Assembly: GCF_900103085.1 (NCBI RefSeq) | Contig: NZ_FMWR01000010.1 | Location: forward strand, 83,920 to 147,919 | Reading direction: 5' to 3' | DNA from: Gilliamella mensalis | GTDB lineage: Bacteria; Pseudomonadota; Gammaproteobacteria; Enterobacterales; Orbaceae | DNA: 64,000 nt | Shown: piece by piece, positions 28,198 to 39,295 of the stretch | Numbering within the stretch: the stretch's first letter is position 1 | Layout of the letters: each line of letters opens with the position of its first letter | Program-made: the position numbers and the translations under genes | Notes under the pieces: generated by a model | What the model saw: only the letters and a program-made list of their open reading frames with translations | Database searches by the model: none | What the model was told of the DNA's origin: nothing

Positions 28198-28774
28198 TCT
28201 AATTGATCAAACGGATCTTTCGATCTCTGAATCACAAATAGATCAATTGATCCATTATGTTGAGATGCTCAGCAAATGGAACAAAACTTACAACTTAACA
28301 GCCGTTCGCGATCCGAGCGAAATGTTAGTTAAGCATATTATGGACAGCCTAGTTGTATCACCTTATTTAACTGGCAAAACCTTTATTGATGTAGGAACCG
28401 GTCCTGGTTTACCAGGCGTTCCATTAGCTATTATTAACCCGAATAAACAATTTGATTTAGTGGATAGCTTAGGTAAGCGTATTCGCTTTTTAAAGCAAGT
28501 ACAATTTGAATTAAAACTAACAAACATTAATCCAGTACAAAGCCGAATCGAAGAGTATAATGATAAAAAATTTGATGGGGTTATTAGCCGAGCTTTTGCT
28601 TCTTTACAAGATATGCTTAATTGGTGTAAGCATCTTCCAGATCAACAGGGATCTTTTTATGCTTTAAAAGGAAGTGATATAGATCCTATTCCTGATGGCT
28701 TTATACTTAAACAAAATATTAAATTAACTATACCAGGATTAGATGCTGAAAGGTGTTTGATTATTATTCAATAG
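28175..28774 (+). CDS. rsmG: 16S rRNA m7G527 methyltransferase
   Basis: RsmG (GidB) methylates G527 of 16S rRNA, and its loss gives low-level streptomycin resistance. The 199-aa Rossmann-fold protein has the SAM-binding loop [23 protein letters not shown]-type motif [14 protein letters not shown] and [14 protein letters not shown]. The ATG at 28175 lies inside the end of mnmG (23-base overlap), is preceded by AAAGAAG, and gives the usual N-terminus. The E. coli neighbours parA and atpIBEFHAGDC do not follow; amiC is convergent instead. Confidence 0.97.
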   Translation: MLKKKLTNLIDQTDLSISESQIDQLIHYVEMLSKWNKTYNLTAVRDPSEMLVKHIMDSLVVSPYLTGKTFIDVGTGPGLPGVPLAIINPNKQFDLVDSLGKRIRFLKQVQFELKLTNINPVQSRIEEYNDKKFDGVISRAFASLQDMLNWCKHLPDQQGSFYALKGSDIDPIPDGFILKQNIKLTIPGLDAERCLIIIQ

Positions 28775-28814
28775 TTTTAATATTAAAAAATATTATCTGA
28801 AACTTTTTATAAAT

Positions 28815-30050
28815 TTAATTTTTACGTTTTTTCAGATAATCTTTAATGCCATCAACAATCGATTTAGATACTTGATTTTGGAATGAGGCAGTCTTTAATT
28901 TTTTTTCTTCAGTAGCATTACTAATAAAGGCTGTTTCGACTAAAACTGATGGAATATCGGGCGCTTTTAATACAGCGAAGCCTGCTTTTTCAAGTGATGG
29001 CTTATGTAATTTATTTATTTTTTTCATACGATTTAAAATGGCATTACCAAGTAACACGCCATTACTTAGCGTTGTTTTTTGAACTAAATCTAAAATTGTA
29101 TTATCCAAATATTTATCGCCACTGCGACTTACGCCACCTATTTGATCAGCTTCATTTTGGGTTTGAGCTAAATAACTGGCTGCAGAACTACTCGCCCCAC
29201 GTGTTGATAATGCAAAAACAGATGAACCACCAACAGAACGGTTTGTAAAGGCATCAGCATGGATAGAAATAAACAGATCAGCATGCAAAGATCGCGCCTT
29301 AGCAACGCGGACTTTTAAGGGAATAAACACATCTTCGTTACGTGTCATGTAGACTTTTATGTTAGGCTCTTTTTTTAATAAATTATAAGTGCGGCGTGCA
29401 ATTTGTAAAACAATGTCTTTTTCACGTGTTTTATTGTAGCCAATTGCGCCAGGATCTTCACCTCCATGCCCAGGATCGAGTACCACGATAATCGGGGCAT
29501 TTTTACTTTTATTAGTTGGTGTTTTGATCTCAGATTGTTTTTTATTAAGATCTCCCTCTTTATATTCTTCTAATAATGCAAGTAAAGGATCATCATCTGT
29601 TGTAGAAGAAGGCTTTGATGGATAAATATCCATAACTAAACGATGTTTAAATTTTGCCACCGGTGATAGTGTGAAAGTATTAGGTTTAACCCCTTGTTTT
29701 AATACAATCATAATTCTTACTGTTTTAGGATCTAATTGCAAAACGCGTATCGACTTAATATAAGGATCATGACTTAATACTTTTGATGAAATTGTTTTTA
29801 AAATTGGATTTACACTGAGATTATTAATATCAATCACTATTCTATCAGGGTTGAATAGTGAAGCACTTTTATAATTGAGTTTAATGTTTGATTCTAATGT
29901 AATTCGAGTATAGGTAGAGGAAGGCCAAACACGCACAGCAACAACTTGAGCTTTGGTTGCTGCAAAGCCAACACGAGTGACTGATAGTAAACATGTAGCA
30001 ATAATACCTTTAACTAATAGGCGTTTTGTTGGGCTAAATGTTTTTATCAT
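28815..30050 (-). CDS. amiC: N-acetylmuramoyl-L-alanine amidase AmiC
   Basis: AmiC splits septal peptidoglycan during daughter-cell separation and is activated by NlpD. The 411-aa protein has a signal region with TKRLLVKG followed by a hydrophobic stretch to about residue 31, an AMIN septum-targeting domain (about 33-145), a Lys/Ser linker, and an Amidase_3 domain (about 185-405). Zinc residues lie in [12 protein letters not shown], the TREKD glutamate and [15 protein letters not shown] is also conserved. E. coli AmiC has a twin-arginine signal; here the pair is Lys-Arg. The gene is divergent from miaB and convergent with rsmG. Confidence 0.95.
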   Translation of the reverse strand: MIKTFSPTKRLLVKGIIATCLLSVTRVGFAATKAQVVAVRVWPSSTYTRITLESNIKLNYKSASLFNPDRIVIDINNLSVNPILKTISSKVLSHDPYIKSIRVLQLDPKTVRIMIVLKQGVKPNTFTLSPVAKFKHRLVMDIYPSKPSSTTDDDPLLALLEEYKEGDLNKKQSEIKTPTNKSKNAPIIVVLDPGHGGEDPGAIGYNKTREKDIVLQIARRTYNLLKKEPNIKVYMTRNEDVFIPLKVRVAKARSLHADLFISIHADAFTNRSVGGSSVFALSTRGASSSAASYLAQTQNEADQIGGVSRSGDKYLDNTILDLVQKTTLSNGVLLGNAILNRMKKINKLHKPSLEKAGFAVLKAPDIPSVLVETAFISNATEEKKLKTASFQNQVSKSIVDGIKDYLKKRKN

Positions 30051-30117
30051 ACTTTAAACACTTTAATTATTATCAAAATCAGTCGCAGATAATAGCACAA
30101 AATAAAGGGATATTAAA

Positions 30118-30136
30118 AAAAATGATTATCATAATA
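30118..30136. promoter_or_regulatory. possible Fur box between amiC and miaB
   Basis: The 19-mer centred on the perfect palindrome ATGATTATCAT (30122-30132) matches 14 of 19 positions of the classical Fur box GATAATGATAATCATTATC by my count. Either flanking gene could be the target; miaB encodes an iron-sulfur enzyme. AT-rich DNA makes such matches common. Confidence 0.35.
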
Positions 30137-30347
30137 AGTGGTTATTTTGATAAATAAACTTTTTTAAGTTACCTGCCCTTTTTATTAAAAAGGAACTATT
30201 TTAAATGGGAAAAACAAGTATAGCTTTGCATTGCCATTTTTTATTTTGTTATAGACCCTACAATAACAAAAGATTACAATATGGCACGCTAAAATCGCGG
30301 ATTTAAACCCGTTTTCATTTTAACTATTAAATATAGCTGAGTTATTG

Positions 30348-31775
30348 ATGAGCAAAAAATTACATATCAAAACTTGGGGTTGCCAAATGAATGAGTATGA
30401 CTCAACAAAAATGGCTGATCTCCTTGAATCTACCCATGGTTTAACCTTAACAGACAATGCTGAAGAAGCCGATATATTATTACTTAACACTTGTTCTATT
30501 CGGGAAAAAGCCCAAGAAAAGGTCTTTCATCAATTAGGTCGTTGGAAAAACCTTAAACAACATAATAAAAATATCATCATTGGTGTTGGTGGTTGTGTTG
30601 CTTCACAAGAAGGTGCTCAAATTCGTAAACGTGCACCATTTGTAGATATTATTTTTGGACCACAAACCTTTCACCGCTTACCTGAAATGATTGAACAGAT
30701 TCGCAGTGGTAACAACAATCATGTGGTTGATGTAAGCTTTCCTGAAATTGAAAAATTTGATCGTTTGCCTGAACCTCGTAGCGAAGGTCCAACTGCATTT
30801 GTGTCGATTATGGAAGGATGTAATAAATATTGTACTTACTGTGTAGTGCCTTACACCCGAGGTGAAGAGGTCAGCAGACCTTGTGATGATGTCATTTATG
30901 AAATAGCTCAACTGGCTGAACAAGGTGTGCGTGAAGTTAATTTATTAGGTCAGAATGTTAATGCTTATCGTGGACCCACATTTGATGGTGATATTTGTTC
31001 CTTTGCTGAGTTATTACGCTTAGTTGCAGCCATTGATGGTATCGATCGCATTCGCTTTACAACCAGTCATCCAATTGAGTTTACCGATGATATTATTGAT
31101 GTTTATCGTGATACGCCAGAGCTAGTTAATTTTTTACATTTGCCAGTACAAAGTGGTTCAGATCGTGTATTAAACTTAATGAAACGTACGCATACTGCTC
31201 TTGAATATAAATCCATTATTCGAAAATTACGTAAAGTGCGTCCTGATATTCAAATTAGTTCGGATTTTATTGTTGGTTTCCCAGGTGAAACACAAGAAGA
31301 TTTTGAACAAACAATGAAACTGATTGCCGATGTCAATTTTGATTTAAGTTATAGCTTTGTTTATTCATCGCGCCCAGGTACTCCTGCTGCTGAAATGGAA
31401 GATAATGTATCAGAAGAAGAAAAGAAGCAACGCCTTTATATTCTTCAAGAACGAATCAATCAGCAAGCCATGCAATTTAGTCGTCGTATGTTAAATACTG
31501 TACAGCGTATTTTAGTTGAAGGTCCATCCAAAAAAGACCTTATGGAATTAACCGGTCGAACAGAAAATAATCGAATTGTTAATTTTGAAGGTTACCCTGA
31601 GATGATAGGTAAGTTTGTTGACGTTGAAATTACTGATGTTTATCCAAATTCATTACGAGGAAAAGTTGTTAGAACTGAAGATGAAATGGATTTACGTGTA
31701 AGTGAATCGCCAATGTCAGTAATATCACGAACACGAAAAGAAAATGATTTAGGTGTAGGCTTTTATCAACCTTAA
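30348..31775 (+). CDS. miaB: tRNA-2-methylthio-N6-isopentenyladenosine37 synthase
   Basis: MiaB is a radical-SAM methylthiotransferase that converts i6A37 to ms2i6A37, acting after MiaA (also in this window). The N-terminal domain ligates one cluster through Cys12, Cys49 and Cys83. The radical-SAM CxxxCxxC is Cys158, Cys162 and Cys165 (GCNKYCTYC), and a TRAM domain occupies about 380-450. The ATG at 30348 gives [17 protein letters not shown]; a TTG lies just before it and is less likely. It is followed by ybeZ after 33 bases, as in E. coli. Confidence 0.98.
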   Translation: MSKKLHIKTWGCQMNEYDSTKMADLLESTHGLTLTDNAEEADILLLNTCSIREKAQEKVFHQLGRWKNLKQHNKNIIIGVGGCVASQEGAQIRKRAPFVDIIFGPQTFHRLPEMIEQIRSGNNNHVVDVSFPEIEKFDRLPEPRSEGPTAFVSIMEGCNKYCTYCVVPYTRGEEVSRPCDDVIYEIAQLAEQGVREVNLLGQNVNAYRGPTFDGDICSFAELLRLVAAIDGIDRIRFTTSHPIEFTDDIIDVYRDTPELVNFLHLPVQSGSDRVLNLMKRTHTALEYKSIIRKLRKVRPDIQISSDFIVGFPGETQEDFEQTMKLIADVNFDLSYSFVYSSRPGTPAAEMEDNVSEEEKKQRLYILQERINQQAMQFSRRMLNTVQRILVEGPSKKDLMELTGRTENNRIVNFEGYPEMIGKFVDVEITDVYPNSLRGKVVRTEDEMDLRVSESPMSVISRTRKENDLGVGFYQP

Positions 31776-31808
31776 AGAGGTTAACATTTATTATTAGAGG
31801 ACTTATCT

Positions 31809-32831
31809 TTGAATATTACAACACATGAAACCATGCTTGAACCAGCTGATAATCAGCGGCTTAATAGTCTTTGTGGTCCTTATAATGACAATATTAAACA
31901 ACTTGAACGTCGATTAGGTATTGAAATTAATCACCGAGGTAATTTATTTGCAATAACCGGTGATAGTATTTGTGTGCAAGCGGCTACTGATATTTTGCAG
32001 TCCCTTTATAAACAAACCAAAATAAAAGATAAAATTATTGATATTGAACCCGAGCAAATTCATTTAGCAATCAAAGAAACTGGTGCGCTTGAAAAAGCGA
32101 GTAAACACTTACCTGCTTATATCGATCATCAAGGTGGAAAGCTAGTGATGATTAAAACTAAACGAGGTGTGATAAAACCAAGAACGGCAAATCAAGCTCA
32201 ATATATTGCTCATGTTTTAGATTATGATATTTCATTTGGTATTGGACCTGCTGGAACAGGTAAAACCTATTTAGCGGTAGCCGCCGCAGTTGATGCGCTT
32301 GAAAAGCAACAAATTCGTCGTATTGTACTAACCCGTCCTGCCGTTGAAGCGGGTGAAAAGCTAGGTTTTTTGCCAGGCGATTTAAGTCAAAAAGTGGATC
32401 CTTACTTACGTCCACTTTATGATGCCTTATTTGAAATGCTTGGCTTTGAAAAAGTTGAAAAACTAATTGAAAAAAGTGTGATTGAAGTGGCTCCACTTGC
32501 CTATATGCGCGGACGAACGCTAAATGATGCGTTTATTATTCTAGATGAAAGCCAAAATACGACTATTGAACAAATGAAAATGTTTTTAACCCGTATCGGC
32601 TTTAATTCAAAAGCGGTCATTACTGGCGACATCACCCAAATTGATTTACCGCGTCATCAAAAATCGGGTTTGCGTCATGCTATTGAAGTACTCAGCCAAG
32701 TTGATGAAATTAGTTTTAATTTTTTCAATAGTGAAGATGTGGTGCGTCATCCTGTAGTTGCGAGAATTGTTAATGCTTATGAAAAATGGGAAGAGCAGCA
32801 ACTTAAGCCACAAATAGAAAAAAGCATTTAG
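31809..32831 (+). CDS. ybeZ: PhoH-like ATPase YbeZ
   Basis: A 340-aa PhoH-like P-loop ATPase. It has an N-terminal KH-like region, Walker A GPAGTGKTYLA, the LTRPAVEAGEKLGFLPGD block and Walker B FIILDESQNT. In E. coli it works with the endoribonuclease YbeY in rRNA/ribosome quality control. The start is TTG at 31809, supported by GAGG eight bases upstream and by alignment with the usual MNI... start. In E. coli ybeY, corC and lnt follow; here mrdA follows after 39 bases, so the usual partners are missing from this site. Confidence 0.95.
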   Translation: MNITTHETMLEPADNQRLNSLCGPYNDNIKQLERRLGIEINHRGNLFAITGDSICVQAATDILQSLYKQTKIKDKIIDIEPEQIHLAIKETGALEKASKHLPAYIDHQGGKLVMIKTKRGVIKPRTANQAQYIAHVLDYDISFGIGPAGTGKTYLAVAAAVDALEKQQIRRIVLTRPAVEAGEKLGFLPGDLSQKVDPYLRPLYDALFEMLGFEKVEKLIEKSVIEVAPLAYMRGRTLNDAFIILDESQNTTIEQMKMFLTRIGFNSKAVITGDITQIDLPRHQKSGLRHAIEVLSQVDEISFNFFNSEDVVRHPVVARIVNAYEKWEEQQLKPQIEKSI

Positions 32832-32870
32832 AGGAGTATTATTATCTCTATCTTAAGCAAAAAAAAGAAA

Positions 32871-34787
32871 ATGAACATTCGTGATCATTCAGTAGAAGCA
32901 AACTTGTTTTTACGTCGAGCACTGTTTGCTTTTGTTGCAATTATTATTTTAATTATTGTATTGATTGGTAACTTGGCTGGCTTACAGATTTTAAATTATA
33001 GTTATTATAGTACTAAATCTAATGATAACCGTATTGAAATTATTCCTATTCCACCTAATCGGGGGATGATTTATGACCGTAATGGTACCCCATTAGCCAT
33101 TAATAATATTACATATCAATTAAATATCATTCCCGATAAGATAAAAAATCTCAATGAACAATTTGAACAGTTAAAAAGTATCGTCGATTTAACTGATGAA
33201 GATATTGAAAATTTCCAAAAAGAACGTCGTAATTATAAAGCGCACAGGCCTGTTCCATTAAAAGATAATTTGACCGAACAACAAATAGCTCGTTTTGTAG
33301 TGGATCAACATCGTTTTCCATTTGTTTCTATCCTTGGTATACAGCATCGTTATTATCCTTATGGCGCATCACTTACCCACATTCTTGGCTATATTTCTAA
33401 AATTAATAGCCAAGATAAGCAGCGTTTAGAAGATGAAAATAAAATAAGTAATTATGTAGCCACTTTTAATATTGGCAAAATGGGGATAGAAAGGTATTAC
33501 GAAGATGTATTACACGGAATCCCTGGTTATGAAAAGGTTGAAGTTAACAGCCGAGGCCGTATTGTTCGTCAACTAAATCAACATCCGCCACAAGCTGGTG
33601 AGGATATCTATTTGTCTATCAACCTTAAATTGCAGCTTTATATTGAGCAATTACTGGCTGGGCGTAAAGCAGCAGTTGTAGCTATTGATCCGAATAATGG
33701 CGAGATTTTAGCCTTAGTTTCTAGCCCTAGTTATGACTCTAATCCATTTGTTGGTGGTATATCGAGTACTAAATATAGCGAATTGCTTAAAGATCCTAGT
33801 AAACCTCTTTTCAATCGTGCTTTACTAGGTGCTTATCCACCCGCCTCAACAGTGAAACCTTTTATTTCTATTGCAGCTTTAAGTGAGGGCGTTATTACCC
33901 CAAAAAGTGTTATTAACGATCCAGGTTGGTGGCAATTACCTGGTACTGAAAGACGTTATCGTGATTGGTTAAAATGGGGGCACGGTCGCGTTGATGTATT
34001 AAGGGCGATTGAAGAATCAGTTGATACCTATTTTTATCAAGTTGCCTATGATATGGGGATTGATCGCTTAAACTTATGGATGACTAAATTTGGTTATGGT
34101 GAGCGGACAGGTATTGATATTTCACCAAATGAAGAAACACGTGCAGTTATGCCGAGCCGTGAATGGAAAATCAAGCGTCATAAAAAGTCTTGGTTACAAG
34201 GTGATACTATTCCTGTTGGTATTGGTCAAGGTTATTGGACTGCAACTCCTATCCAGATGGCAAAAGCATTAACCACGTTAATTAATAATGGTAAGACCTA
34301 TACGCCACACTTTTTATTATATAAAAAGAGCGATATTTTGAATTCAAATGAACATCAACCAACAATTAATCCAGAAAAATATTTAGAAAATAATAATCTA
34401 GTTGATGTTAAATCAATTTATTGGGCACTAGCTAAAGAAGGTATGCACCGGGTTATGTTTGGATCACGAGGAACAGCACGTAAGATTTATGCTGATGCAA
34501 AATATCAAGCAGCAGGTAAATCGGGTACTGCACAAGTTTATGGTTTGAAAGCTGATGAAGTTTATAATTCAAATAAAATCCCTGAACATCTTCGAGATCA
34601 CGCTTTGTTTGTTGCTTATGCTCCCTACGATAATCCAAAAATTGCATTAGCCATTGTTTTAGAAAATGGTGGTGGTGGAAGCTCAAATGGTGGCGCAGTA
34701 GCGCGTAAAATATTAGATTTTTACCTTCTCGGTAATGATTCAACTGAGCTAGATGAACCATCATCAAATATAGGAACTGAAGATTAA
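32871..34787 (+). CDS. mrdA: penicillin-binding protein 2 (elongasome transpeptidase)
   Basis: PBP2 cross-links peptidoglycan during rod elongation together with RodA and MreBCD. The 638-aa protein has a short cytoplasmic start, one membrane helix (about 17-40), a dimerisation/pedestal domain and a transpeptidase domain. The active site is Ser326-x-x-Lys329 (STVK), Ser383-Val-Asp385 (SVD) and Lys550-Ser-Gly-Thr (KSGT). All catalytic residues are intact. The stop overlaps the mrdB start by one base. Its usual upstream neighbours rsfS (ybeB) and rlmH are not here. Confidence 0.97.
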   Translation: MNIRDHSVEANLFLRRALFAFVAIIILIIVLIGNLAGLQILNYSYYSTKSNDNRIEIIPIPPNRGMIYDRNGTPLAINNITYQLNIIPDKIKNLNEQFEQLKSIVDLTDEDIENFQKERRNYKAHRPVPLKDNLTEQQIARFVVDQHRFPFVSILGIQHRYYPYGASLTHILGYISKINSQDKQRLEDENKISNYVATFNIGKMGIERYYEDVLHGIPGYEKVEVNSRGRIVRQLNQHPPQAGEDIYLSINLKLQLYIEQLLAGRKAAVVAIDPNNGEILALVSSPSYDSNPFVGGISSTKYSELLKDPSKPLFNRALLGAYPPASTVKPFISIAALSEGVITPKSVINDPGWWQLPGTERRYRDWLKWGHGRVDVLRAIEESVDTYFYQVAYDMGIDRLNLWMTKFGYGERTGIDISPNEETRAVMPSREWKIKRHKKSWLQGDTIPVGIGQGYWTATPIQMAKALTTLINNGKTYTPHFLLYKKSDILNSNEHQPTINPEKYLENNNLVDVKSIYWALAKEGMHRVMFGSRGTARKIYADAKYQAAGKSGTAQVYGLKADEVYNSNKIPEHLRDHALFVAYAPYDNPKIALAIVLENGGGGSSNGGAVARKILDFYLLGNDSTELDEPSSNIGTED

Positions 34788-35896
34788 TGATGAATAATAT
34801 CAAAAAGAGTTTTTGGCAAAAGATACATATTGATCCGCTATTTTTTTTATTTATTACTTTATTACTTGGTTATAGTCTTTATATTCTTTGGAGCGCAACA
34901 GGTCAAAGTATTAATATGATGGAAAAACGAGTAATACAAATATTACTTGGATTTGTTGTAATGATTGTGTTGGCTCAATTTTCACCCAGAACCTATGAAA
35001 AGTGGGCACCATATCTGTATATCGTTTGTATTATCATTTTATTATTAGTCGATATTTTTGGTTATACCAGTAAAGGTGCACAGCGCTGGTTAGATTTAGG
35101 TATCTTGCGATTTCAGCCTTCTGAAATTGCCAAAATAGCTGTACCATTAATGGTTGCAAAATTTATTCATCGTGATGGATGTCCTCCACCATTAAAAACT
35201 ACGTTACAAACCCTAGCCATCATTGGCGTACCAACGTTACTTGTTGCTATGCAACCTGATCTAGGTACAGCAATATTAATTGTTATGTCAGGAATTTTTA
35301 TTATTTTTTTAGCCGGGATTGACTGGAGGTATATTCTTATTGCGCTAATTTTAATAGCGATATTTTTACCAATCATGTGGTTCTTTTTAATGCACGATTA
35401 TCAGCAAAAACGAGTATTAATGCTGATCAACCCTGAACTTGATCCAAGCGGAGCGGGCTATCATATTATTCAATCTAAAACAGCAATTGGATCTGGCGGT
35501 ATATGGGGTAAAGGTTGGCTTCAAGGAACACAATCGCAACTTGAATTTTTACCTGAGCGACATACCGATTTTGTCTTTTCTGTTATAGCTGAAGAGTTTG
35601 GTTTTGTGGGTTCTATTGTTTTACTTATCCTATTTTTATGCTTAATTGTACGAGGGCTTATTATTGCTGCACAGGCACAAACCACATTTGGACGAATCTT
35701 ATCTGGTGGGCTAATTTTAGTGTTTTTTGTTTATGTATTTATTAATATTGGTATGGTCAGTGGAATCTTACCTGTAGTTGGTGTACCATTACCACTCATA
35801 AGCTATGGTGGCTCATCTTTAGTCGTATTAATGGCAAGTTTTGGCATTATGATGTCTATCCACACACATCGATATATGTTATCTAAAAATATTTAA
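34787..35896 (+). CDS. mrdB: rod-shape SEDS peptidoglycan polymerase RodA
   Basis: RodA polymerises glycan strands from lipid II with PBP2 as partner. The 369-aa integral membrane protein has about ten hydrophobic segments and SEDS motifs [25 protein letters not shown], and [20 protein letters not shown], with the C-terminal [14 protein letters not shown]. The ATG overlaps the mrdA stop (TAATG). A second ATG three bases later is also possible. dacA follows after 14 bases without the intervening rlpA found in E. coli. Confidence 0.97.
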   Translation: MMNNIKKSFWQKIHIDPLFFLFITLLLGYSLYILWSATGQSINMMEKRVIQILLGFVVMIVLAQFSPRTYEKWAPYLYIVCIIILLLVDIFGYTSKGAQRWLDLGILRFQPSEIAKIAVPLMVAKFIHRDGCPPPLKTTLQTLAIIGVPTLLVAMQPDLGTAILIVMSGIFIIFLAGIDWRYILIALILIAIFLPIMWFFLMHDYQQKRVLMLINPELDPSGAGYHIIQSKTAIGSGGIWGKGWLQGTQSQLEFLPERHTDFVFSVIAEEFGFVGSIVLLILFLCLIVRGLIIAAQAQTTFGRILSGGLILVFFVYVFINIGMVSGILPVVGVPLPLISYGGSSLVVLMASFGIMMSIHTHRYMLSKNI

Positions 35897-35910
35897 CGGA
35901 ATTTAAATAA

Positions 35911-37092
35911 ATGACAAAGAAATTTAAATTATCTTTTGCTTTTTTTGTGCTTACAGTTTGTTCATCAGCATCGGCTGAAATGGCTTTTCCTATTCCCGCC
36001 ATTCCACAATTGGATGCTCAATCTTATATTTTAATCGATGCAAAATCAGGTGAAATTTTAGCGCAATATAATGCTGAACAGCAGCGCGATCCGGCAAGCT
36101 TAACTAAAATGATGACCAGTTATGTGGTTGGTCAAGCATTGCAGTTAGGACGTATAAAAAATGATGATATGGTTGTGGTGAGTAAAGACGCATGGGCAAC
36201 AGGTAATCCTGTATTAAAAGGGTCATCATTAATGTTTTTAGAAGTAGGTAAAACAGTTTCCGTTTCTGACCTTAATAAAGGTATTATTATCCAATCTGGT
36301 AATGATGCTTGTATTGCAATGGCAGAGCATGTTGCTGGCAGCCAAGGTGCCTTTGTTAATTTAATGAATGATTATGCAAAGAAAATTGGATTAGAGCATA
36401 CCCATTTTGAAACTGTTCATGGGCTTGATGCACCAGGGCAATACACCACAGCCAAAGACATGGCCTTTTTAGGACAAGCACTAGTTCGTGATTTACCAGA
36501 AGAATATTCTATTTATAAAGAAAAAGAATTTACTTACACATTGTCTAAGCCACAGCTTAACCGTAATGGCTTACTTTGGGATACCACATTAAATGTAGAT
36601 GGCATCAAAACAGGCCATACTAATGCTGCAGGTTACAATTTAGTTGCTTCAGCGGTTGATGGTAATACTCGTTTAATTTCAGTAGTACTTGGCGGAAGAA
36701 CCTTTAAAGGCCGTGAAGCAGAAAGTAAAAAACTATTAGTCTGGGGGTTCCGCTTCTTTGAAACCGCAAATCCTGTTAAGGTTGGAACCCCAGTCACTAC
36801 CGAAACCATCTGGTATGGAGACCAAAACAAAATCCAATTGGGTGCTGTTAATGGGGCATTTATTACCGTACCAAAAGGACGTGCGGCTGATGTACAAGTT
36901 GAATATAAAATTGACGATTACATCTATGCACCTATCACCAAAGGTAATGCGGTAGGTAAAATGCAGTTTTTATTAGATGGAAAAGTCATTAACGAACAAC
37001 CGCTTGTTGCTTTACAAAATATTGAAGAAACAGGATTCTTTGGTGGAGTATGGGATTGGATCTGCCTACAATGCCATAAGTTATTTAGCTAG
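35911..37092 (+). CDS. dacA: D-alanyl-D-alanine carboxypeptidase (PBP5)
   Basis: PBP5 removes the terminal D-Ala from pentapeptides in the periplasm, limiting cross-linking and keeping cell shape. The 393-aa protein has a signal peptide ending ASA (about residue 22). The active-site motifs are SLTK (Ser63-Lys66), SGN (Ser129-Asn131) and KTG (Lys233-Gly235), followed by a beta-rich domain. The C-terminal amphipathic anchor [15 protein letters not shown] attaches it to the inner membrane. It is last in mrdA-mrdB-dacA. Confidence 0.97.
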   Translation: MTKKFKLSFAFFVLTVCSSASAEMAFPIPAIPQLDAQSYILIDAKSGEILAQYNAEQQRDPASLTKMMTSYVVGQALQLGRIKNDDMVVVSKDAWATGNPVLKGSSLMFLEVGKTVSVSDLNKGIIIQSGNDACIAMAEHVAGSQGAFVNLMNDYAKKIGLEHTHFETVHGLDAPGQYTTAKDMAFLGQALVRDLPEEYSIYKEKEFTYTLSKPQLNRNGLLWDTTLNVDGIKTGHTNAAGYNLVASAVDGNTRLISVVLGGRTFKGREAESKKLLVWGFRFFETANPVKVGTPVTTETIWYGDQNKIQLGAVNGAFITVPKGRAADVQVEYKIDDYIYAPITKGNAVGKMQFLLDGKVINEQPLVALQNIEETGFFGGVWDWICLQCHKLFS

Positions 37093-37105
37093 TTTTATTT
37101 TCATT

Positions 37106-37131
37106 GTTCTGTAAGCGTTCGCTTACAGAAC
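37106..37131 (+). terminator. hairpin after dacA
   Basis: A long stem (GTTCTGTAAGC / GCTTACAGAAC, loop GTTC) lies 13 bases after the dacA stop. No U-tract follows, so it may stabilise the mRNA 3' end or act with Rho rather than be an intrinsic terminator. Confidence 0.5.
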
Positions 37132-37299
37132 GACCTACCCCGCTAAAAAATAATCTAATATAAAAAATATTGATTTTATTTATTTTTGTTAAATAAGCAA
37201 TGAAAGCTTAATAAAGCTCACCTACATCTAAATAACGATAATTAGCTTTGCTAACAGCTATAAATATAAATAAAGCTGGTAATCTTATACTATTTATGG

Positions 37300-37492
37300 T
37301 ATAAAACGCGCGCTACATTTCACATTATTTTTGCAAAAGTAATGATGAATAAAAGCACTACTTTTAATAATTAATTAACGTTATAACACACACATATCAT
37401 TACACTTTTCCGGGGTGCCTTTTACCTTGTGTAATTAGGTCGGTTAAAGCGGATATGTGGAGGCATAACCCCAACGTCAAAATGAGGAAATC
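37300..37492 (+). promoter_or_regulatory. rpsB promoter and S2-responsive leader RNA
   Basis: A TATAAA -10 (37300-37305) with a CGCGCG discriminator suits a growth-regulated ribosomal-protein promoter. The leader contains a hairpin (ATTACAC...GTGTAAT) and a segment GGGGTGCC that can pair with GGCATAACCCC further down. It shares the GGAGG...TAACCCCAAC block that I recall from the gammaproteobacterial rpsB leader, where protein S2 represses rpsB-tsf. The pairing is seen; regulation by S2 is inferred by analogy. Confidence 0.65.
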
Positions 37493-38230
37493 ATGACTAC
37501 AGTATCAATGCGCGATATGTTACAAGCGGGTGTACACTTTGGACACCAAACTCGTTATTGGAACCCAAAAATGAAACCATTTATTTTTGGTGCACGCAAT
37601 AAAGTTCATATTATCAATCTTGAAAAAACAGTACCACTGTTCAATGAAGCATTAGCTGAATTAAACAAGATTGCCGCTCGTAAAGGTAAAATTTTATTTG
37701 TTGGTACAAAGCGTGCAGCTAGCGAAGCGATTAAACAAGCGGCTGAAAGCTGTGGACAATATTACGTTAATCATCGTTGGTTAGGTGGTATGTTGACTAA
37801 CTGGAAAACAGTTCGTCAATCAATCAAACGTCTAAAAGATTTAGAAACACAAGCTAGTGATGGTACTTTCGATAAATTAACCAAAAAAGAAGCACTAATG
37901 CGTGCTCGTGAAATGGCTAAATTAGAAAATAGCTTGGGTGGAATTAAAAATATGGGTGGTTTACCCGATGCGATCTTTGTTATTGGTGCAGACCATGAAC
38001 ATATCGCTATCAAAGAAGCTAACAATTTAGGTATTCCAGTCATTGCTGTTGTTGATACTAACTCAGATCCTGATGGTATTGATTACGTCGTTCCTGGTAA
38101 TGATGATGCAATTCGTGCAATTCAATTATATGCAAATGCGGTTGCTGAAGCAGTGCGTTCTGGTCGTGAGCAAAACCAATCTCCAGTATCTGAAGAAAGC
38201 TTCGTAGAAGAAGCTCCAGCAGCAGAGTAA
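37493..38230 (+). CDS. rpsB: 30S ribosomal protein S2
   Basis: S2 is a late-assembling small-subunit protein that bridges head and body and recruits S1. The 245-aa sequence has [36 protein letters not shown], and [39 protein letters not shown] precedes the ATG. The acidic C-terminal tail is usual. It is first in rpsB-tsf-pyrH-frr, the standard bacterial order. Confidence 0.99.
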   Translation: MTTVSMRDMLQAGVHFGHQTRYWNPKMKPFIFGARNKVHIINLEKTVPLFNEALAELNKIAARKGKILFVGTKRAASEAIKQAAESCGQYYVNHRWLGGMLTNWKTVRQSIKRLKDLETQASDGTFDKLTKKEALMRAREMAKLENSLGGIKNMGGLPDAIFVIGADHEHIAIKEANNLGIPVIAVVDTNSDPDGIDYVVPGNDDAIRAIQLYANAVAEAVRSGREQNQSPVSEESFVEEAPAAE

Positions 38231-38248
38231 TAAACTCAAATATTTTCA

Positions 38249-38274
38249 GGGTCGATATTACTCAATATCGACCC
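38249..38274 (+). terminator. rpsB-tsf intercistronic hairpin (attenuator-like)
   Basis: The perfect 11-bp stem GGGTCGATATT / AATATCGACCC with loop ACTC lacks a U-tract. It could partly terminate or process the transcript, adjusting the S2 to EF-Ts ratio. Confidence 0.6.
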
Positions 38275-38318
38275 ATTCTAATGAAAATCATCACAATGGT
38301 TAAATAGAGGATTAAAAA

Positions 38319-39176
38319 ATGGCTGAAGTTACCGCTTCTATGGTAAAAGAACTGCGCGAAAGAACTGGCGCAGGTATGATGGAATGTAAAAAGGCATTAG
38401 TTGAAGCTAATGGCGATATCGAACTTGCAATTGACAACATGCGTAAATCAGGTCAAGCAAAAGCCGCTAAAAAAGCGGGTCGTGTTGCGGCTGAAGGTGT
38501 CATTATTTCTAAAATCTCTGCTGATAAAAAATTTGGTGTTATCTTAGAAGTAAACTGCGAAACAGACTTTGTTGCGAAAGATGCAGGCTTCTTAGCATTT
38601 AGTGATAAAGTTGCTGAAGCAGCATTAACTGATCGCACTAGCGATATTGCTGCACTGCAAGCTAAGTTTGAAGAAGAACGTACAGCGTTAGTTGCTAAAA
38701 TTGGTGAAAACATCGGTATCCGTCGCGTCGCTCAAATCGCTGGTGATGTTGTGGGTAGTTACCAACACGGTGCGCGTATTGGTGTATTAGTTGCAGCTAA
38801 TGGTGCTGATGATGAATTAGTTAAACATATTGCAATGCACATTGCTGCCAGCAAACCAGAATATGTTGATCCAAGCGATGTTCCAGCTGATGTGGTTGAA
38901 CATGAACGTAACATTCAAATCGATATCGCAATGCAATCAGGTAAACCTCGTGAAATCGCTGAAAAAATGGTTGAAGGCCGTATGCGTAAATTCACAGGTG
39001 AAGTATCACTAACAGGTCAACCATTTGTTATGGATCCTTCTAAAACAGTTGGTGACTTATTAAAAGAGAAAAAAGCAGCAGTTGCTTCATTCATCCGTTT
39101 TGAAGTGGGTGAAGGTATTGAAAAAGTCGAAGTTGACTTTGCAGCTGAAGTTGCTGCAATATCGAAACAATCTTAA
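38319..39176 (+). CDS. tsf: elongation factor Ts
   Basis: EF-Ts exchanges GDP for GTP on EF-Tu. The 285-aa protein has the N-terminal UBA-like domain ([19 protein letters not shown]), the nucleotide-exchange motif [12 protein letters not shown] and the C-terminal segment [16 protein letters not shown]. It follows rpsB after 88 bases containing a hairpin, and ends before a strong terminator. Typical length and complete. Confidence 0.99.
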   Translation: MAEVTASMVKELRERTGAGMMECKKALVEANGDIELAIDNMRKSGQAKAAKKAGRVAAEGVIISKISADKKFGVILEVNCETDFVAKDAGFLAFSDKVAEAALTDRTSDIAALQAKFEEERTALVAKIGENIGIRRVAQIAGDVVGSYQHGARIGVLVAANGADDELVKHIAMHIAASKPEYVDPSDVPADVVEHERNIQIDIAMQSGKPREIAEKMVEGRMRKFTGEVSLTGQPFVMDPSKTVGDLLKEKKAAVASFIRFEVGEGIEKVEVDFAAEVAAISKQS

Positions 39177-39186
39177 TTGTTTCATA

Positions 39187-39214
39187 AAAACCGCCGTTAA
39201 GGCGGTTTTGTTTA
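39187..39214 (+). terminator. tsf Rho-independent terminator
   Basis: An AAACCGCC / GGCGGTTT stem with loop GTTAA followed by T-rich sequence, just after the tsf stop. Confidence 0.9.
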
Positions 39215-39295
39215 TCTACAAAATATTTTAAAATTACTACAGGTTAATTTTTTAGCTTCTTGAGTAATTAAACAACGAAATAGTGAGACTTCAAT

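Noticed and set aside
37106..37131. REP-like element after dacA
   Set aside because: Single copy in the window with a simple stem; no second related hairpin was seen.
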